From: Candidatus Freyarchaeota archaeon
Lineage (GTDB): Archaea > Asgardarchaeota > Jordiarchaeia > Jordiarchaeales > Jordiarchaeaceae
Assembly: GCA_030587365.1 (NCBI GenBank)
Contig: JAUQZE010000007.1
Location: 1 to 64,000 of the forward strand
Length of the DNA: 64,000 nt
Direction: 5' to 3'
Below, piece by piece: positions 36,611 through 45,248 of this stretch (within the stretch, counting starts at the first letter, position 1; every line of letters begins with the position of its first letter). The notes beneath the pieces are model-generated. The model had not been told where the DNA came from. It saw only the letters and a program-made list of their open reading frames with translations, and did no database searches. Made by a program: the position numbers and the translations under genes.

Positions 36611-38185
36611 TTATAATAAATCTTCAAATTTTATGACGCCGGAAACCAGTTTAGAAATAGTTTCGGTTAAACTGTCCCTATTAACAACTACTTGTTTTCT
36701 AGAATCTCTATCCCTAATTGTTACAGTGTTAGCTTTAGGCGTATCATAATCTATGGTCACACAGAAGGGGATACCTATTTCGTCCGCCCTAGCGTATCTC
36801 TTACCCACAGATCCCCGATCATCATATTCCACATCTATCCCGTTTTCCTTGAGATTCTCATAAGTTTTAAATGAAATGTCTGTCAAAGGTTCCTTTCGGA
36901 CAAGTGGCACCACCAGTGCGGTTAAGGGCGCAATTTTTGGAGGAAACTGAAACCAGCTCCACCCTCTTCCATCATCCTCACGATAACAGTGTTCCAAGAT
37001 GCAGTAAATAGCCCTCTCCACTCCAAACGAAGGTTCTACAACTTCGGGAACCACCTTTTCACCGTCAAAGTCTACTGATAGATCCTTACCGCTCTTTTTC
37101 ATGTGATTAGATAGGTCGTAGCTTGTTCTATAGGCGTTACCCACAATCTCCTTCCTTCCAATACTCAGCTCAACCTCAAGATCAAAATTACCACCAGAGT
37201 AAAAAGGAGTTTCCTCAGGCATCATGTGTCGAAAATGAAATTTGTCATAAGGAATGCCCAAACTCTTATAAAACAGCGTCTCCTTAGCAAGATAATACGC
37301 CATATACGCGTTAGGCAGAATCCCTTTCTCAAGAGACTCCCCCGCAGACATTTCAACAGGTTCAATTTCACCTTTCATCTGCTGCCCTCTTGTCAAAATC
37401 CTAATTCTAACGTCCCTAACTCTACCAAAACTAGGATGACTTCCAAGCTCCCTCGGATGTACAAACATCTCAATTTCCATCTGTGTAAACTCACGAACAC
37501 GAATCAAACCCTGCCTAGGCGAAATTTCATTCCTATATGATCTACCAATCTGAGCTATACCAAAAGGAAGCTTCGCCCTCATCGATTGCTGAACCCGCTT
37601 GAAATCGAGAAAAATATCCTGAGCCGTCTCCGGCCTCAGAAAAGCAGTCTGCCCACCCGCAGGACCCACCTGAACCCCCAACATAAGATTAAAAACAGAA
37701 ACATCAGACAAACCGTCCCCACAATCAGGGCAAACCAAATTATTCTCCCTAATTATTTTAGTAAGTTCTTCTGGAGACAGCCCCTCAACATACAAACCGA
37801 GACTATCCTCAATCAAATGATCCGCACGCATCCACTTCTTACACTTCAAACAAGAAACCGTAGGATCCGTAAAAGAATCCAAATGACCAGAAGCCTTCAA
37901 AGCATCATAAGGAAGAATCGTAGAACCATCCAACTCATACACCGGAGGATTAGTCTCCCTCAAAACAAAAAACTCCCGCCAAGCCTGAACCAAATTATTT
38001 TTTAACTTGGCTCCAAGAGGACCCAAATCATATATACCAGCTATACCACCATATATCTCAGCGCTGGGAAACACGAAACCCCTATGATTCGCCAGAGTCC
38101 AAACCTTATCAAACAAACTACTCTCTTCCTTACCTTTCCTGCCACCACTTTTAGATTTACCCTTTCCTTCCATGAAAACCATCAC
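36611..38185 (-). CDS. glyS: Glycyl-tRNA synthetase (dimeric type)
   Basis: 524 residues, class II synthetase charging tRNA-Gly. N-terminal motif 1 region is 'FVFPSAEIYGGIAGIYDLGPLG'; zinc-type cysteines are in 'CLKCKKWM' and 'CPDCGDG'; motif 2 is 'IGRSYRNEISPRQGLIRVRE'; motif 3 is 'EPSFGVERAIYCILE'. The anticodon-binding domain starts near residue 425. The start could be 38185, 38182 or 38173 (the last gives MEGKGK...). No Shine-Dalgarno decides. The half nearest the start shows a marked AC-rich skew on the plus strand. Confidence 0.95.
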   Translation of the reverse strand: MMVFMEGKGKSKSGGRKGKEESSLFDKVWTLANHRGFVFPSAEIYGGIAGIYDLGPLGAKLKNNLVQAWREFFVLRETNPPVYELDGSTILPYDALKASGHLDSFTDPTVSCLKCKKWMRADHLIEDSLGLYVEGLSPEELTKIIRENNLVCPDCGDGLSDVSVFNLMLGVQVGPAGGQTAFLRPETAQDIFLDFKRVQQSMRAKLPFGIAQIGRSYRNEISPRQGLIRVREFTQMEIEMFVHPRELGSHPSFGRVRDVRIRILTRGQQMKGEIEPVEMSAGESLEKGILPNAYMAYYLAKETLFYKSLGIPYDKFHFRHMMPEETPFYSGGNFDLEVELSIGRKEIVGNAYRTSYDLSNHMKKSGKDLSVDFDGEKVVPEVVEPSFGVERAIYCILEHCYREDDGRGWSWFQFPPKIAPLTALVVPLVRKEPLTDISFKTYENLKENGIDVEYDDRGSVGKRYARADEIGIPFCVTIDYDTPKANTVTIRDRDSRKQVVVNRDSLTETISKLVSGVIKFEDLL

Positions 38186-38299
38186 ACACAGTTATGTAAC
38201 GTTTACACACCTAGATTTTTGAAACCTAATACAAAAATACCTAAAATAACTTTCCCCCAAGTCTTTAAAAAACTTGATTAAAAATACGAATAAATAGAC

Positions 38300-38443
38300 T
38301 TACCTAGCCTTAACACGCTTAATAACAGGAGGCCGAGCCTTATACAGAACCCTATAACCGCATTGAGGGCACTTAATTCCCCCCAAAAGATCCAGGCCCT
38401 CAACGGTGACAGATCTCCCACATTTGCCGCATATGTATACCAT
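38300..38443 (-). CDS. rpoP: DNA-directed RNA polymerase subunit P (Rpo12/Rpb12-like)
   Basis: 47 residues, minus strand, ATG at 38443. Zinc ribbon cysteines are 'YICGKCGRSVTV' and 'IKCPQCGYRVLYKARPP', followed by a basic tail ending 'KRVKAR'. Length and motifs match the archaeal RNA polymerase P subunit, which bridges Rpo3 and Rpo10. It lies between glyS and the radical SAM gene on the same strand. Confidence 0.93.
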   Translation of the reverse strand: MVYICGKCGRSVTVEGLDLLGGIKCPQCGYRVLYKARPPVIKRVKAR

Positions 38444-38517
38444 TTTTGGTTCCTTCTTTTCGCTTTTTCACGTGTTGAGTATTGATTAGAGTTTAATAAA
38501 TATTTCTCGTTGGAGTT

Positions 38518-40134
38518 TCATGTAGTTACTGCTTCTACTAGTTTTTCGCTTTTTACTTTTGTGATTTTAACTTTTACTAATTCATTTATGGGAGCAGTTT
38601 CTGCCTTTAATAGTATTGTGGGGCCCTCTTCGAGGGGGTAGGCTATGTATTCTCCGGGTTTTGTTTTTTCTGCTACAGCTGCTTCAATTGTTTTGCCTAT
38701 TAGTGATTTCTTTTGTTCCAGATTGATCTGTTTTGCCTTATCGAGTATAATTTTGCTGGCTTTGTTTTTTGTTGCTGGAGGGGGTGATTCATAGTCTCCA
38801 AATGCAGACATGGGGAGGGGTTTGAACCTATAAATGGTTATTTTTTCAACTCCATACTTTGCCATCTTGTCCATAAGTTCCGCCGTCTCTTTCGCGGTTT
38901 CGATTGTTTGTCCTGGTAGTCCGTGAATGAAGTAAACATATGGTCTTAATCCATAAGTTATTGCAAGCTTTACAACCATAAGGCTCTCATTTGGAGTTGA
39001 AGGCCTTCCAATGTTTTTTGAATGCGTCTCTGACCCAGTTTCGCAGCCTACATGTACCGTGGTATGGGGTAGGTAGGTGCTTATAGTTCGAGCTGCTTTA
39101 TCTGTAAAGAGGCAAGGCTTTATGTTTTCAATTGATATGTAGGTTTTTTCTTTCTTCTCCTTTTGTATTTTCGAGATTTCGGATAGCAACGATTCGATCT
39201 CTGAGTAGTTTGGTTCAGGAAAGCAGGGATCAGTTAGGGGATGGGGGCTTACCAACTTTTCTCTCTGATAGTCAAGAAAGTCACTTGCACCCAGTATGAT
39301 CCGACTGACTCCGAGTTTTAATAGGACACTTATTTCTTTCAATATGTTCTCTTTACTTCTACTTCGTGAAGGTCCGAAGAGGCTGGGTACCGAGCAGAAG
39401 CCACAGCCCGGTGGAATCCCCTCTGGGCAATAGTATCTGTCCGTAAGGTTGTCTTTATAGCATAAACCGCATTGATTACATTTTCGTCCATCGGGAAGAG
39501 TTAACAGCATCCTTCGATAATTGGAACAACCGCTAACACAAGTCACATAAACACGCGAAACACGAAAATAAGGATAATCAACTATTCTCTCAACAGACGG
39601 CTCATACCTAAACTCGAAAGCCGGAGGCCTAAGAGGCGTCACTTCTACACCGCCGTCAATCCTGAAAGCTAAGCCCCTAATTCTTTTTAGAGCATCCCTT
39701 TCAGGCATTCGGCCCTCGGACAAAACAGTTCCAAGCAGCTCCTCCAGCGGTTCCTCACCCTCCGATATAACTACCAGATCATAATCCGCTTTCCTCAACA
39801 GCTGGTAAGGATCAGCCGCAGCAGGACCCCCAGCGATCGCAACCTTATGATTGTTCACCCTTCTCCATATATTCACTATTTTTCTCATTGAGGGAATATC
39901 CATAGTCATACCGCTACACATAAGAACATCAAAATCGGATAAAAATGTTTGATCCTTAAAAATCTGTTCAGTAGTAGATATCCTGCATTTAAACCCTAAT
40001 TGCTCCAACACCCCAGCCACTGTTCTCGGACCTGCCCCAATAACGTCCCGTGTAAACCTTTTAAAACCCCTTTCAGCAGCCAATGAGTCCACAATAATAA
40101 AACTAGCCTTACCCATCTTACCCAAACCCATCAA
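38518..40134 (-). CDS. B12-binding-type radical SAM protein with C-terminal TRAM-like domain
   Basis: 538 residues. The N-terminal cobalamin-binding-like fold is 'FIIVDSLAAERGFKRF' to 'VAIAGGPAAADPY'. A cysteine-rich insert ('CVSGCSNYRR', 'CNQCGLCYKD') precedes an unusual radical SAM motif 'YYCPEGIPPGCGFCSVPS'. TIM-barrel segments follow ('GCETGSETHSKNIGRPS', 'YFIHGLPGQTIETAKET'). The C-terminal 60 residues resemble a TRAM RNA-binding domain. It is probably an RNA-modifying or methylthiotransferase-like enzyme; the substrate is unknown. The extra cysteines suggest a second cluster. Composition switches near 39.5 kb inside the gene. Confidence 0.82.
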   Translation of the reverse strand: MMGLGKMGKASFIIVDSLAAERGFKRFTRDVIGAGPRTVAGVLEQLGFKCRISTTEQIFKDQTFLSDFDVLMCSGMTMDIPSMRKIVNIWRRVNNHKVAIAGGPAAADPYQLLRKADYDLVVISEGEEPLEELLGTVLSEGRMPERDALKRIRGLAFRIDGGVEVTPLRPPAFEFRYEPSVERIVDYPYFRVSRVYVTCVSGCSNYRRMLLTLPDGRKCNQCGLCYKDNLTDRYYCPEGIPPGCGFCSVPSLFGPSRSRSKENILKEISVLLKLGVSRIILGASDFLDYQREKLVSPHPLTDPCFPEPNYSEIESLLSEISKIQKEKKEKTYISIENIKPCLFTDKAARTISTYLPHTTVHVGCETGSETHSKNIGRPSTPNESLMVVKLAITYGLRPYVYFIHGLPGQTIETAKETAELMDKMAKYGVEKITIYRFKPLPMSAFGDYESPPPATKNKASKIILDKAKQINLEQKKSLIGKTIEAAVAEKTKPGEYIAYPLEEGPTILLKAETAPINELVKVKITKVKSEKLVEAVTT

Positions 40135-40262
40135 TTTTTATACATTCATTATTTTAAAGGACATAACTTTAAATAAGTATACTGTGTTCTTAAAAATGGA
40201 AAAAAGCTGAAAATAAGAATATTGCCTTTTTAGAAATGGCAAAAAAGTTGGAATGGTGTGTA

Positions 40263-40574
40263 ATGGCACAGCAGATATGTCCGATTTGTGGTTTACCTAA
40301 AGACCTTTGCGTCTGCCAAGAAATAGTGAAAGAAGAACAAAGAATAAAAATCCGAGTAGAAAAACGAAAATTCTCCCGTGAAGTCACTATTGTTGAGGGT
40401 ATTAACAGTAAGGATGTGGATTTGGGCAAACTTGCTACAAAGTTGAAGAGTGTCCTTGCCTGTGGTGGTACTTCTAAAGACGATCGCATTGAACTTCAGG
40501 GTGACCATCGGTATCGCACGAAGGAACTTCTTACTGATTGGGGTTACCCTGAAAAGAATATCGATGTTTCTTAA
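40263..40574 (+). CDS. Translation initiation factor aIF1 (SUI1 family)
   Basis: About 103 residues from the ATG at 40263; an upstream ATG at 40236 would add nine. The N-terminal small zinc motif 'CPICGLPKDLCVC' is typical of archaeal SUI1. The SUI1 domain has 'RKFSREVTIVEGINSKDVDLGKLATKLKS' and 'ACGGTSKDDRIELQGDHRYR'. It helps select start codons on the 30S subunit. Followed at 32 bp by a zinc-ribbon gene on the same strand. Confidence 0.93.
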   Translation: MAQQICPICGLPKDLCVCQEIVKEEQRIKIRVEKRKFSREVTIVEGINSKDVDLGKLATKLKSVLACGGTSKDDRIELQGDHRYRTKELLTDWGYPEKNIDVS

Positions 40575-40606
40575 CATTTTTTGATTAACTTCTCTCGGCG
40601 GCAAAA

Positions 40607-40876
40607 ATGTTTCAGAGGATTAGAGACTTATTTCAAAGTTTTACGAGGCGTCCCGTGGATAAGAGGGGAGTATTGGTCTGCCCAAAGTGTGGGAGCAGGA
40701 GAATCAGGCAAGCTGATTCCATATCTGGCTTCATTACCCCTCCGCGTTATTTCTGTCAGAACTGTTATTACTCAGGATATTTCATAGTTGAGATAGGCGA
40801 AGAGGATGAAGAGGAGGATAATTTCGAAGAGTTTACAACAAAAAGAAAAGAAAAAGGAAAGGGGATATGGGAGTAG
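40607..40876 (+). CDS. Small zinc-ribbon protein, 89 residues
   Basis: A four-cysteine ribbon 'VCPKCGSRRIRQADS' and 'RYFCQNCYYSGYFIVE', then an acidic stretch (EEDEEEDN) and a basic tail. It looks like a conserved archaeal family of unknown function, and its position next to aIF1 suggests a link to translation or RNA. It is convergent with the TFB gene. Confidence 0.75.
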   Translation: MFQRIRDLFQSFTRRPVDKRGVLVCPKCGSRRIRQADSISGFITPPRYFCQNCYYSGYFIVEIGEEDEEEDNFEEFTTKRKEKGKGIWE

Positions 40877-40907
40877 TGAAGCCAAGAACTATTTTCCATT
40901 GTGTGTT

Positions 40908-41864
40908 TTAGATTTCGACTTCTAATTTGAGCTTTTTAACCAACTCTTTATACCTGTTTCTAACAGTGACTTCAGTAACGTGTGCAACCTCTGCGATTTC
41001 TCTTTGTGTTCGGCGTTCTCCAATCATGATGGCTGCAATGTACATTGATGCAGCAGCAAGTCCAGTTGGGTCTTTACCGGCGGTGATACCAAGGTCCTTT
41101 GCTTTTTCAATAATGATAGCTGCTTTTCTCTGCGCCGCGCCTGAGAGGTGTAGCTCGGCGCCGAAACGGGGTAGGAAGTCTATGGGGTTTGCAATGGGGA
41201 TTTCGATGTCGAGTTCTCTGAGGACTAGGCGGTAACACCTGCCCAATTCTTTGCGTCCGACTCTTGACTGTTTAGCGATTTCATCCAGAGTCCTTGGAAC
41301 CTTACGCATGCGGCAGGCTCCGTAAACGGAAGCCGCAACCATGGCTTCGATGGAACGTCCTCTGATTAGGCTTTTTTCAATGGCTTTACGGTAAATAACC
41401 GCTGAAGCTTCCTTAACGCTGTGTGGAATTCCGAGTTGGCTTGAAAGTCTGTCAAGCTCGGACATTGCGTAAGCTAGGTTTCTGTCCATGGAACTGTGGA
41501 CCCGTGTTCTGATCTGCCACTTTCTTAGTCGATAAATCTGGGCTCTTCGTCTGGGGGTTAATTTTTTGCCGTAGGCGTCACAGTTACGCCAATCAATCAT
41601 GGTGCTTAAACCCTTATCGTGCACCGTGTATGAAGTCGGAGAACCCACACGACTGCGCCTGGAGCGTTCTTCTGAAGTGAAAGCCCTCCATTCTGGCCCC
41701 TGATCTATCATGTGCTCATCGATTACGAGCCCGCAGCGGCTACAAATCAATTCTCCTCGGGTAACATCTCGGATAACATCCGTGGCTCCGCATTCAGAAC
41801 ACTTATACGGTGTCTTGGCCTTCTCCTCTGATTCAGCTTCTTCTACCGTTGACTGACCACCCAT
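40908..41864 (-). CDS. tfb: Transcription initiation factor B (TFB)
   Basis: 318 residues from the ATG at 41864 (GGAGA upstream); a longer frame begins at 41924. The N-terminal zinc ribbon is 'CSECGATDVIRDVTRGELICSRCGLVI', then the B-finger/linker 'GPEWRAFTSEERSRRSRVGSPTSYTVHDKGLSTMI', and two cyclin folds ('SMDRNLAYAMSELDRLSSQLG' and 'GAELHLSGAAQRKAAIIIEKA'). The final 'HVTEVTVRNRYKELVKKL' is the BRE-contacting helix-turn-helix. It recruits RNA polymerase to TBP-bound promoters. Confidence 0.96.
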   Translation of the reverse strand: MGGQSTVEEAESEEKAKTPYKCSECGATDVIRDVTRGELICSRCGLVIDEHMIDQGPEWRAFTSEERSRRSRVGSPTSYTVHDKGLSTMIDWRNCDAYGKKLTPRRRAQIYRLRKWQIRTRVHSSMDRNLAYAMSELDRLSSQLGIPHSVKEASAVIYRKAIEKSLIRGRSIEAMVAASVYGACRMRKVPRTLDEIAKQSRVGRKELGRCYRLVLRELDIEIPIANPIDFLPRFGAELHLSGAAQRKAAIIIEKAKDLGITAGKDPTGLAAASMYIAAIMIGERRTQREIAEVAHVTEVTVRNRYKELVKKLKLEVEI

Positions 41865-42208
41865 GACACCATTCTCTCCAAGGATTTGTGCCGAAATAGC
41901 CCCTGAATAAGGCGAATCTCGCAAACGTGCCGCTTATCCGAAGGCTGGAAAGATATAAATTCCTTATAAATCTTTCGCTAGATTTATATTAACTTCAATC
42001 CTTTTAAACGCTTCCTACACTTTACACTGACAAGTTTTCAAATAGATAATAAACACACATAAATCATTATGATTATCTTATTTTTCATAATTGTTAATTC
42101 ATAAAAAACAGAAAACAACGGGCTAAGTATACGAAACTTAAATATAAAACATATTATCTCTGTAAAACAGCTTAGGATGAATAGAATAAGAATAGGAGGT
42201 GTGCATAT

Positions 42209-42904
42209 TTGGACGTTTTCGAAGCCATTTACACGAGACGTTCAATTAGGCAATTTAAAGTAGGAGAAAAAATACCCGAGTGGAAAATTGAGAAAATATT
42301 AGATGTTGCACGCCATGCACCCTCACCCGAGAATGTGCAGGCGTGGAAATACATTGTTATAAGAGATCAAAAATCAAAAGAGCTCTTAGCAGACCTAGCT
42401 CAAGAAACCTCATCGGGAGCCTTCGGAATGTCACGATTCGAAATGCCCGCAGACCGACTCTGGTATGTAACCCCACCGGCAGCAAGAGTCGACACAGTTG
42501 AAGGCATGTTCGACGGTTCACTCTTCAGATACCCCGAAACAGCAGATACAGTAATCCTATGCTGCTACTCGGATCATTACTACGACCTACCAACAATACC
42601 TGGAGCAATAAAAGATATTAACATCGCCGCAATAAGCATGGCCATACAGAATATGTGGCTTGCAGCCACAGGGCTGGGTGTTGGGGCTGGTTGGGATAGT
42701 TTCCCTGTTATTGGTGATGAGAGGCGGCGTGAGACAGTGGCGGACTATTTTAGTATTCCTAAGGGTTGGTCACCTTTGACTGCATTCTGTTTGGGTGTTC
42801 CGGTGAGCGCTAGGGTTCTTGGTCCTACGAGGTATCCGATGGAAGGAGTTGTCTTTAGAGAGGCTTGGGGTGTCCCCTATATCAGGAGTGAGTTAAGAAG
42901 ATAA
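42209..42904 (+). CDS. Nitroreductase-family FMN oxidoreductase
   Basis: 231 residues with a TTG start behind a strong AGGAGGTG (42194-42201). The nitroreductase pattern is 'AIYTRRSIRQFK', 'VARHAPSPENVQAWKYIVI', 'NIAAISMAIQNMWLAATGLGVGAGW' and 'LTAFCLGVPV'. These bind FMN and reduce quinones, nitro compounds or other substrates with NAD(P)H. It is the first gene of a tight four-gene operon ending with an SCP2 lipid-binding protein. Plus-strand composition flips from AC-rich to GT-rich at about 42665, in the middle of the gene. Confidence 0.88.
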   Translation: MDVFEAIYTRRSIRQFKVGEKIPEWKIEKILDVARHAPSPENVQAWKYIVIRDQKSKELLADLAQETSSGAFGMSRFEMPADRLWYVTPPAARVDTVEGMFDGSLFRYPETADTVILCCYSDHYYDLPTIPGAIKDINIAAISMAIQNMWLAATGLGVGAGWDSFPVIGDERRRETVADYFSIPKGWSPLTAFCLGVPVSARVLGPTRYPMEGVVFREAWGVPYIRSELRR

Positions 42905-42915
42905 AGGAGGAGATA

Positions 42916-43218
42916 ATGGTGCCTTTAAATGTTGATTTGGATGCAGATATTCAGAAGAAGTTCAATGAGATTGCTAAGAAAGGTGAACTGACGCCTGAAT
43001 CACTTGCAAAGTATGTGCTTACTCTTTGGGCTACTAGGGGCGGTGGGGTTGTGCTTGGTAGGAAAAAGGGTGAGAGACAGCGAATAGCTATTGATTGGCC
43101 TACAGGATTCGACCTGCTTAATAAGTCTGGGGATACATTGGAGCATATTCCTAAGACCAAGGGTGTTTTCTCTGAGTCGGTTTTGGATAAGGATTGGATT
43201 ACTTATGGAGGTAAGTGA
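42916..43218 (+). CDS. Unknown protein, 100 residues, nitroreductase-SCP2 operon
   Basis: ATG 7 nt behind GGAGGAG; 11 bp after the nitroreductase. Not recognised. The N-terminal part is helical and ribbon-helix-helix-like ('VDLDADIQKKFNEIAKKGELTPESLAKYVLTLW'), then 'GGGVVLGRKKGERQRIAIDWPTGF'. It has no membrane segment or cysteine. Operon position suggests it works with the flavin enzyme and the lipid-binding protein. Confidence 0.7.
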   Translation: MVPLNVDLDADIQKKFNEIAKKGELTPESLAKYVLTLWATRGGGVVLGRKKGERQRIAIDWPTGFDLLNKSGDTLEHIPKTKGVFSESVLDKDWITYGGK

Positions 43219-43220
43219 AG

Positions 43221-43469
43221 ATGAGTGAGTGGCTTGGTAAGAGGGAAATTAAGAAAGAGGATCTTTCCGAGTGGCTCAAGGACATAAAGTTCTTTGGCTC
43301 TATAGCCCGTTGGTTTACGGAGATTAATTTGCCGCACATCGTGGTGGTTGTGCCTAATGAGTATATCGATGATTTGGTGAAAAAGGTTGAGCAAGAGTAT
43401 GGTACGCTTTCTGCAGGTACTCTTAAGAAGGCGGCTCTGGACGCTTTGATTGAATGGATTAAGAAGTAG
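43221..43469 (+). CDS. Unknown protein, about 82 residues, nitroreductase-SCP2 operon
   Basis: GGAGGT (43207-43212) fits the ATG at 43221, 2 bp after the preceding stop. A GTG at 43215 overlapping that stop is less likely. Not recognised. Mixed helix and strand ('FFGSIARWFTEINLPHIVVVVPNEYIDDLVKKVEQEYG'), no motif known to me. Very probably translated with its neighbours. Confidence 0.7.
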   Translation: MSEWLGKREIKKEDLSEWLKDIKFFGSIARWFTEINLPHIVVVVPNEYIDDLVKKVEQEYGTLSAGTLKKAALDALIEWIKK

Positions 43470-43484
43470 CTCTGAGGGGTTTGT

Positions 43485-43871
43485 ATGGCGGATGTAAGTA
43501 AGATTGTGAAAGGCTTTAAACAGTTGGTGGATGCTATCAATAAGAGTGATTCGGCGAAGGGCATTTTAGCTAAGTGGCTTGAGGGGTATGTTGGCAGGAT
43601 TCACGCATTTGAGATAGAGGATAAGAAGTTTCATATTGTTTTTTGGCCGGATAAAGCGAAGTTTGTTGATGGTGAAACACATGCTCCTGACCTTGTAATT
43701 CGTGCTACTGCTGACGCTTGGACGGATATGGTTACTGGTAAGAAGAAGTGGTCAGACCTTCTTAGAGAAGGTACTTTGTTTATTATCGGTGCGGCAAATG
43801 AAATACAGCCTTTCATCCAGATTGCATGGACTGCGGGGGTTATACCTTCCGCTGCTAAACCTCCCGACTAA
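43485..43871 (+). CDS. SCP2 sterol-carrier-like domain protein
   Basis: 128 residues. The SCP2 fold is seen in 'FEIEDKKFHIVFWPDKAKFVDGETHAPDLVIRATADAWTDMVTGKKKWSDLLREGTLFIIG'. The strand order and the helix rich in small residues form the lipid-binding tunnel. Last gene of the nitroreductase operon. Archaea have no sterols, so it probably handles an isoprenoid or quinone-like lipid; that is inference. A second SCP2-like protein is at 51.8 kb. Confidence 0.82.
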   Translation: MADVSKIVKGFKQLVDAINKSDSAKGILAKWLEGYVGRIHAFEIEDKKFHIVFWPDKAKFVDGETHAPDLVIRATADAWTDMVTGKKKWSDLLREGTLFIIGAANEIQPFIQIAWTAGVIPSAAKPPD

Positions 43872-44031
43872 ACTTTTATTTTATTTTTATTTTAAAAAGA
43901 CACAGGCATTAACTCAGACCTATTGGACCGGTCAAGGAGTTTTACCGATTTTACCCCAATGTTTAAAAGGTTTGCTTGATTAATTTTTTTCATTGTATGA
44001 TATTTGATATGGCTTGGTTGGGAGATAGTTT

Positions 44032-45042
44032 ATGCCTTCTTTGAAGAGGTTGTATCATGTTGTGCGTCCGGTGCTTTCATTTATTCCTGTTGGTAGTTTT
44101 ATGATTGGAAGTATTATGTCTTTGTTTGATCCTTTTTCGTGGAGTCTCTATAGGCATAGTTCTGTTTTTATGTTTTTGGTTTTGTCGATTCTTTCTCTTC
44201 CGGTGTTTTTGTTGTCGTATTTGTCTGTATTTCTTTTGGGGGTTTCTAGTTCATGTCTGAATTCTTTGGTGGATGCGGCGGACAGTGATTTGAAGGGTTT
44301 TAGAAAGGATTATCAGAACCCTGTTGTTTATCATGGTGTTTCTCCTTTTCAGATGAAGATTATTACGGTTTTTAGTGCGGCTGTTAGTTTTGTTATTAGT
44401 TTGTATGTATCTTTTGTATTTGCAGCTTTGGTTTTGGTTGGAAATTTGGTTTCTATCTCTTATTCGTATTATCCCCGGATGAAGATGCGTGCTCCTTTTG
44501 ACGTTGTCTGGAATGCTGTTGGTCTTTTTGCTCTGCCATTTATTTCTGGTTGGATTGTTTATCACAGTTCTTCGCAGGTTTTAGTTTATTCCTTTTGTGT
44601 TTATGGATCTTCGTTCTATTTTTTGGCCGGAGAATGGTTTGATTATTTGCTCATATCCATGCTAGCGGTTAGGGCTTCTTGGTTTCCTTTTCATGAGCTG
44701 CTTGGCGGCTCTTTGATAGGTGGTGCTTTCTATGTTATAACTGCTGTTTTAGATTATGATAGTGATAAGGAGGCATGTATTAAGACGATTGGTGTTCTTT
44801 TAGGGAAGCGTTACGCCCTCCTATTCAGCCTCGCATTATATGCTTCCGGAGTTTTGATAATGTTTGACCATCTTGTTTTTGATGTAGGAACCATATTATT
44901 GACTTCTTCAATAGCAATTTTTATGATCTATTTAGTTATAAAACCTGAAAAAACAGGTTTATGGAATCTTTTAAAGTTGGCTTTGATAACGACCCTAATT
45001 CTTATTGCTTTGGAAATAATCTTGAGAGTTTCCATACACTGA
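44032..45042 (+). CDS. UbiA-family prenyltransferase
   Basis: 336 residues with eight or more membrane helices. The two Asp-rich motifs of UbiA enzymes are 'NSLVDAADSDLKGF' (about residue 79) and 'DYDSDKEACIKTIG' (about residue 239). They bind Mg2+ and a prenyl diphosphate. It may attach a prenyl chain to a lipid or quinone precursor; DGGGP synthase, heme and menaquinone branches are all possible, and sequence does not decide. The first 780 bp have an extreme GT-rich plus strand. Downstream of the nitroreductase-SCP2 operon by 160 bp. Confidence 0.85.
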   Translation: MPSLKRLYHVVRPVLSFIPVGSFMIGSIMSLFDPFSWSLYRHSSVFMFLVLSILSLPVFLLSYLSVFLLGVSSSCLNSLVDAADSDLKGFRKDYQNPVVYHGVSPFQMKIITVFSAAVSFVISLYVSFVFAALVLVGNLVSISYSYYPRMKMRAPFDVVWNAVGLFALPFISGWIVYHSSSQVLVYSFCVYGSSFYFLAGEWFDYLLISMLAVRASWFPFHELLGGSLIGGAFYVITAVLDYDSDKEACIKTIGVLLGKRYALLFSLALYASGVLIMFDHLVFDVGTILLTSSIAIFMIYLVIKPEKTGLWNLLKLALITTLILIALEIILRVSIH

Positions 45043-45248
45043 GATTGAAAACTCTTTTCTAGAAATAAATCAAATCTCATGGGGTTCGGTGTTTTTATTC
45101 GTGACGATTTTAGGATTAAGGCGAGGGGTGTTTAAATATGATAAAATGAAATTCTAGAAGGTTGACGTTGTGTAGGCGTTAATAAACCGTATTGTCAAGA
45201 ACCCGCCTCTAAAGGGTATGGGTTTCCTTGCGGAGGAAGTATATTATT

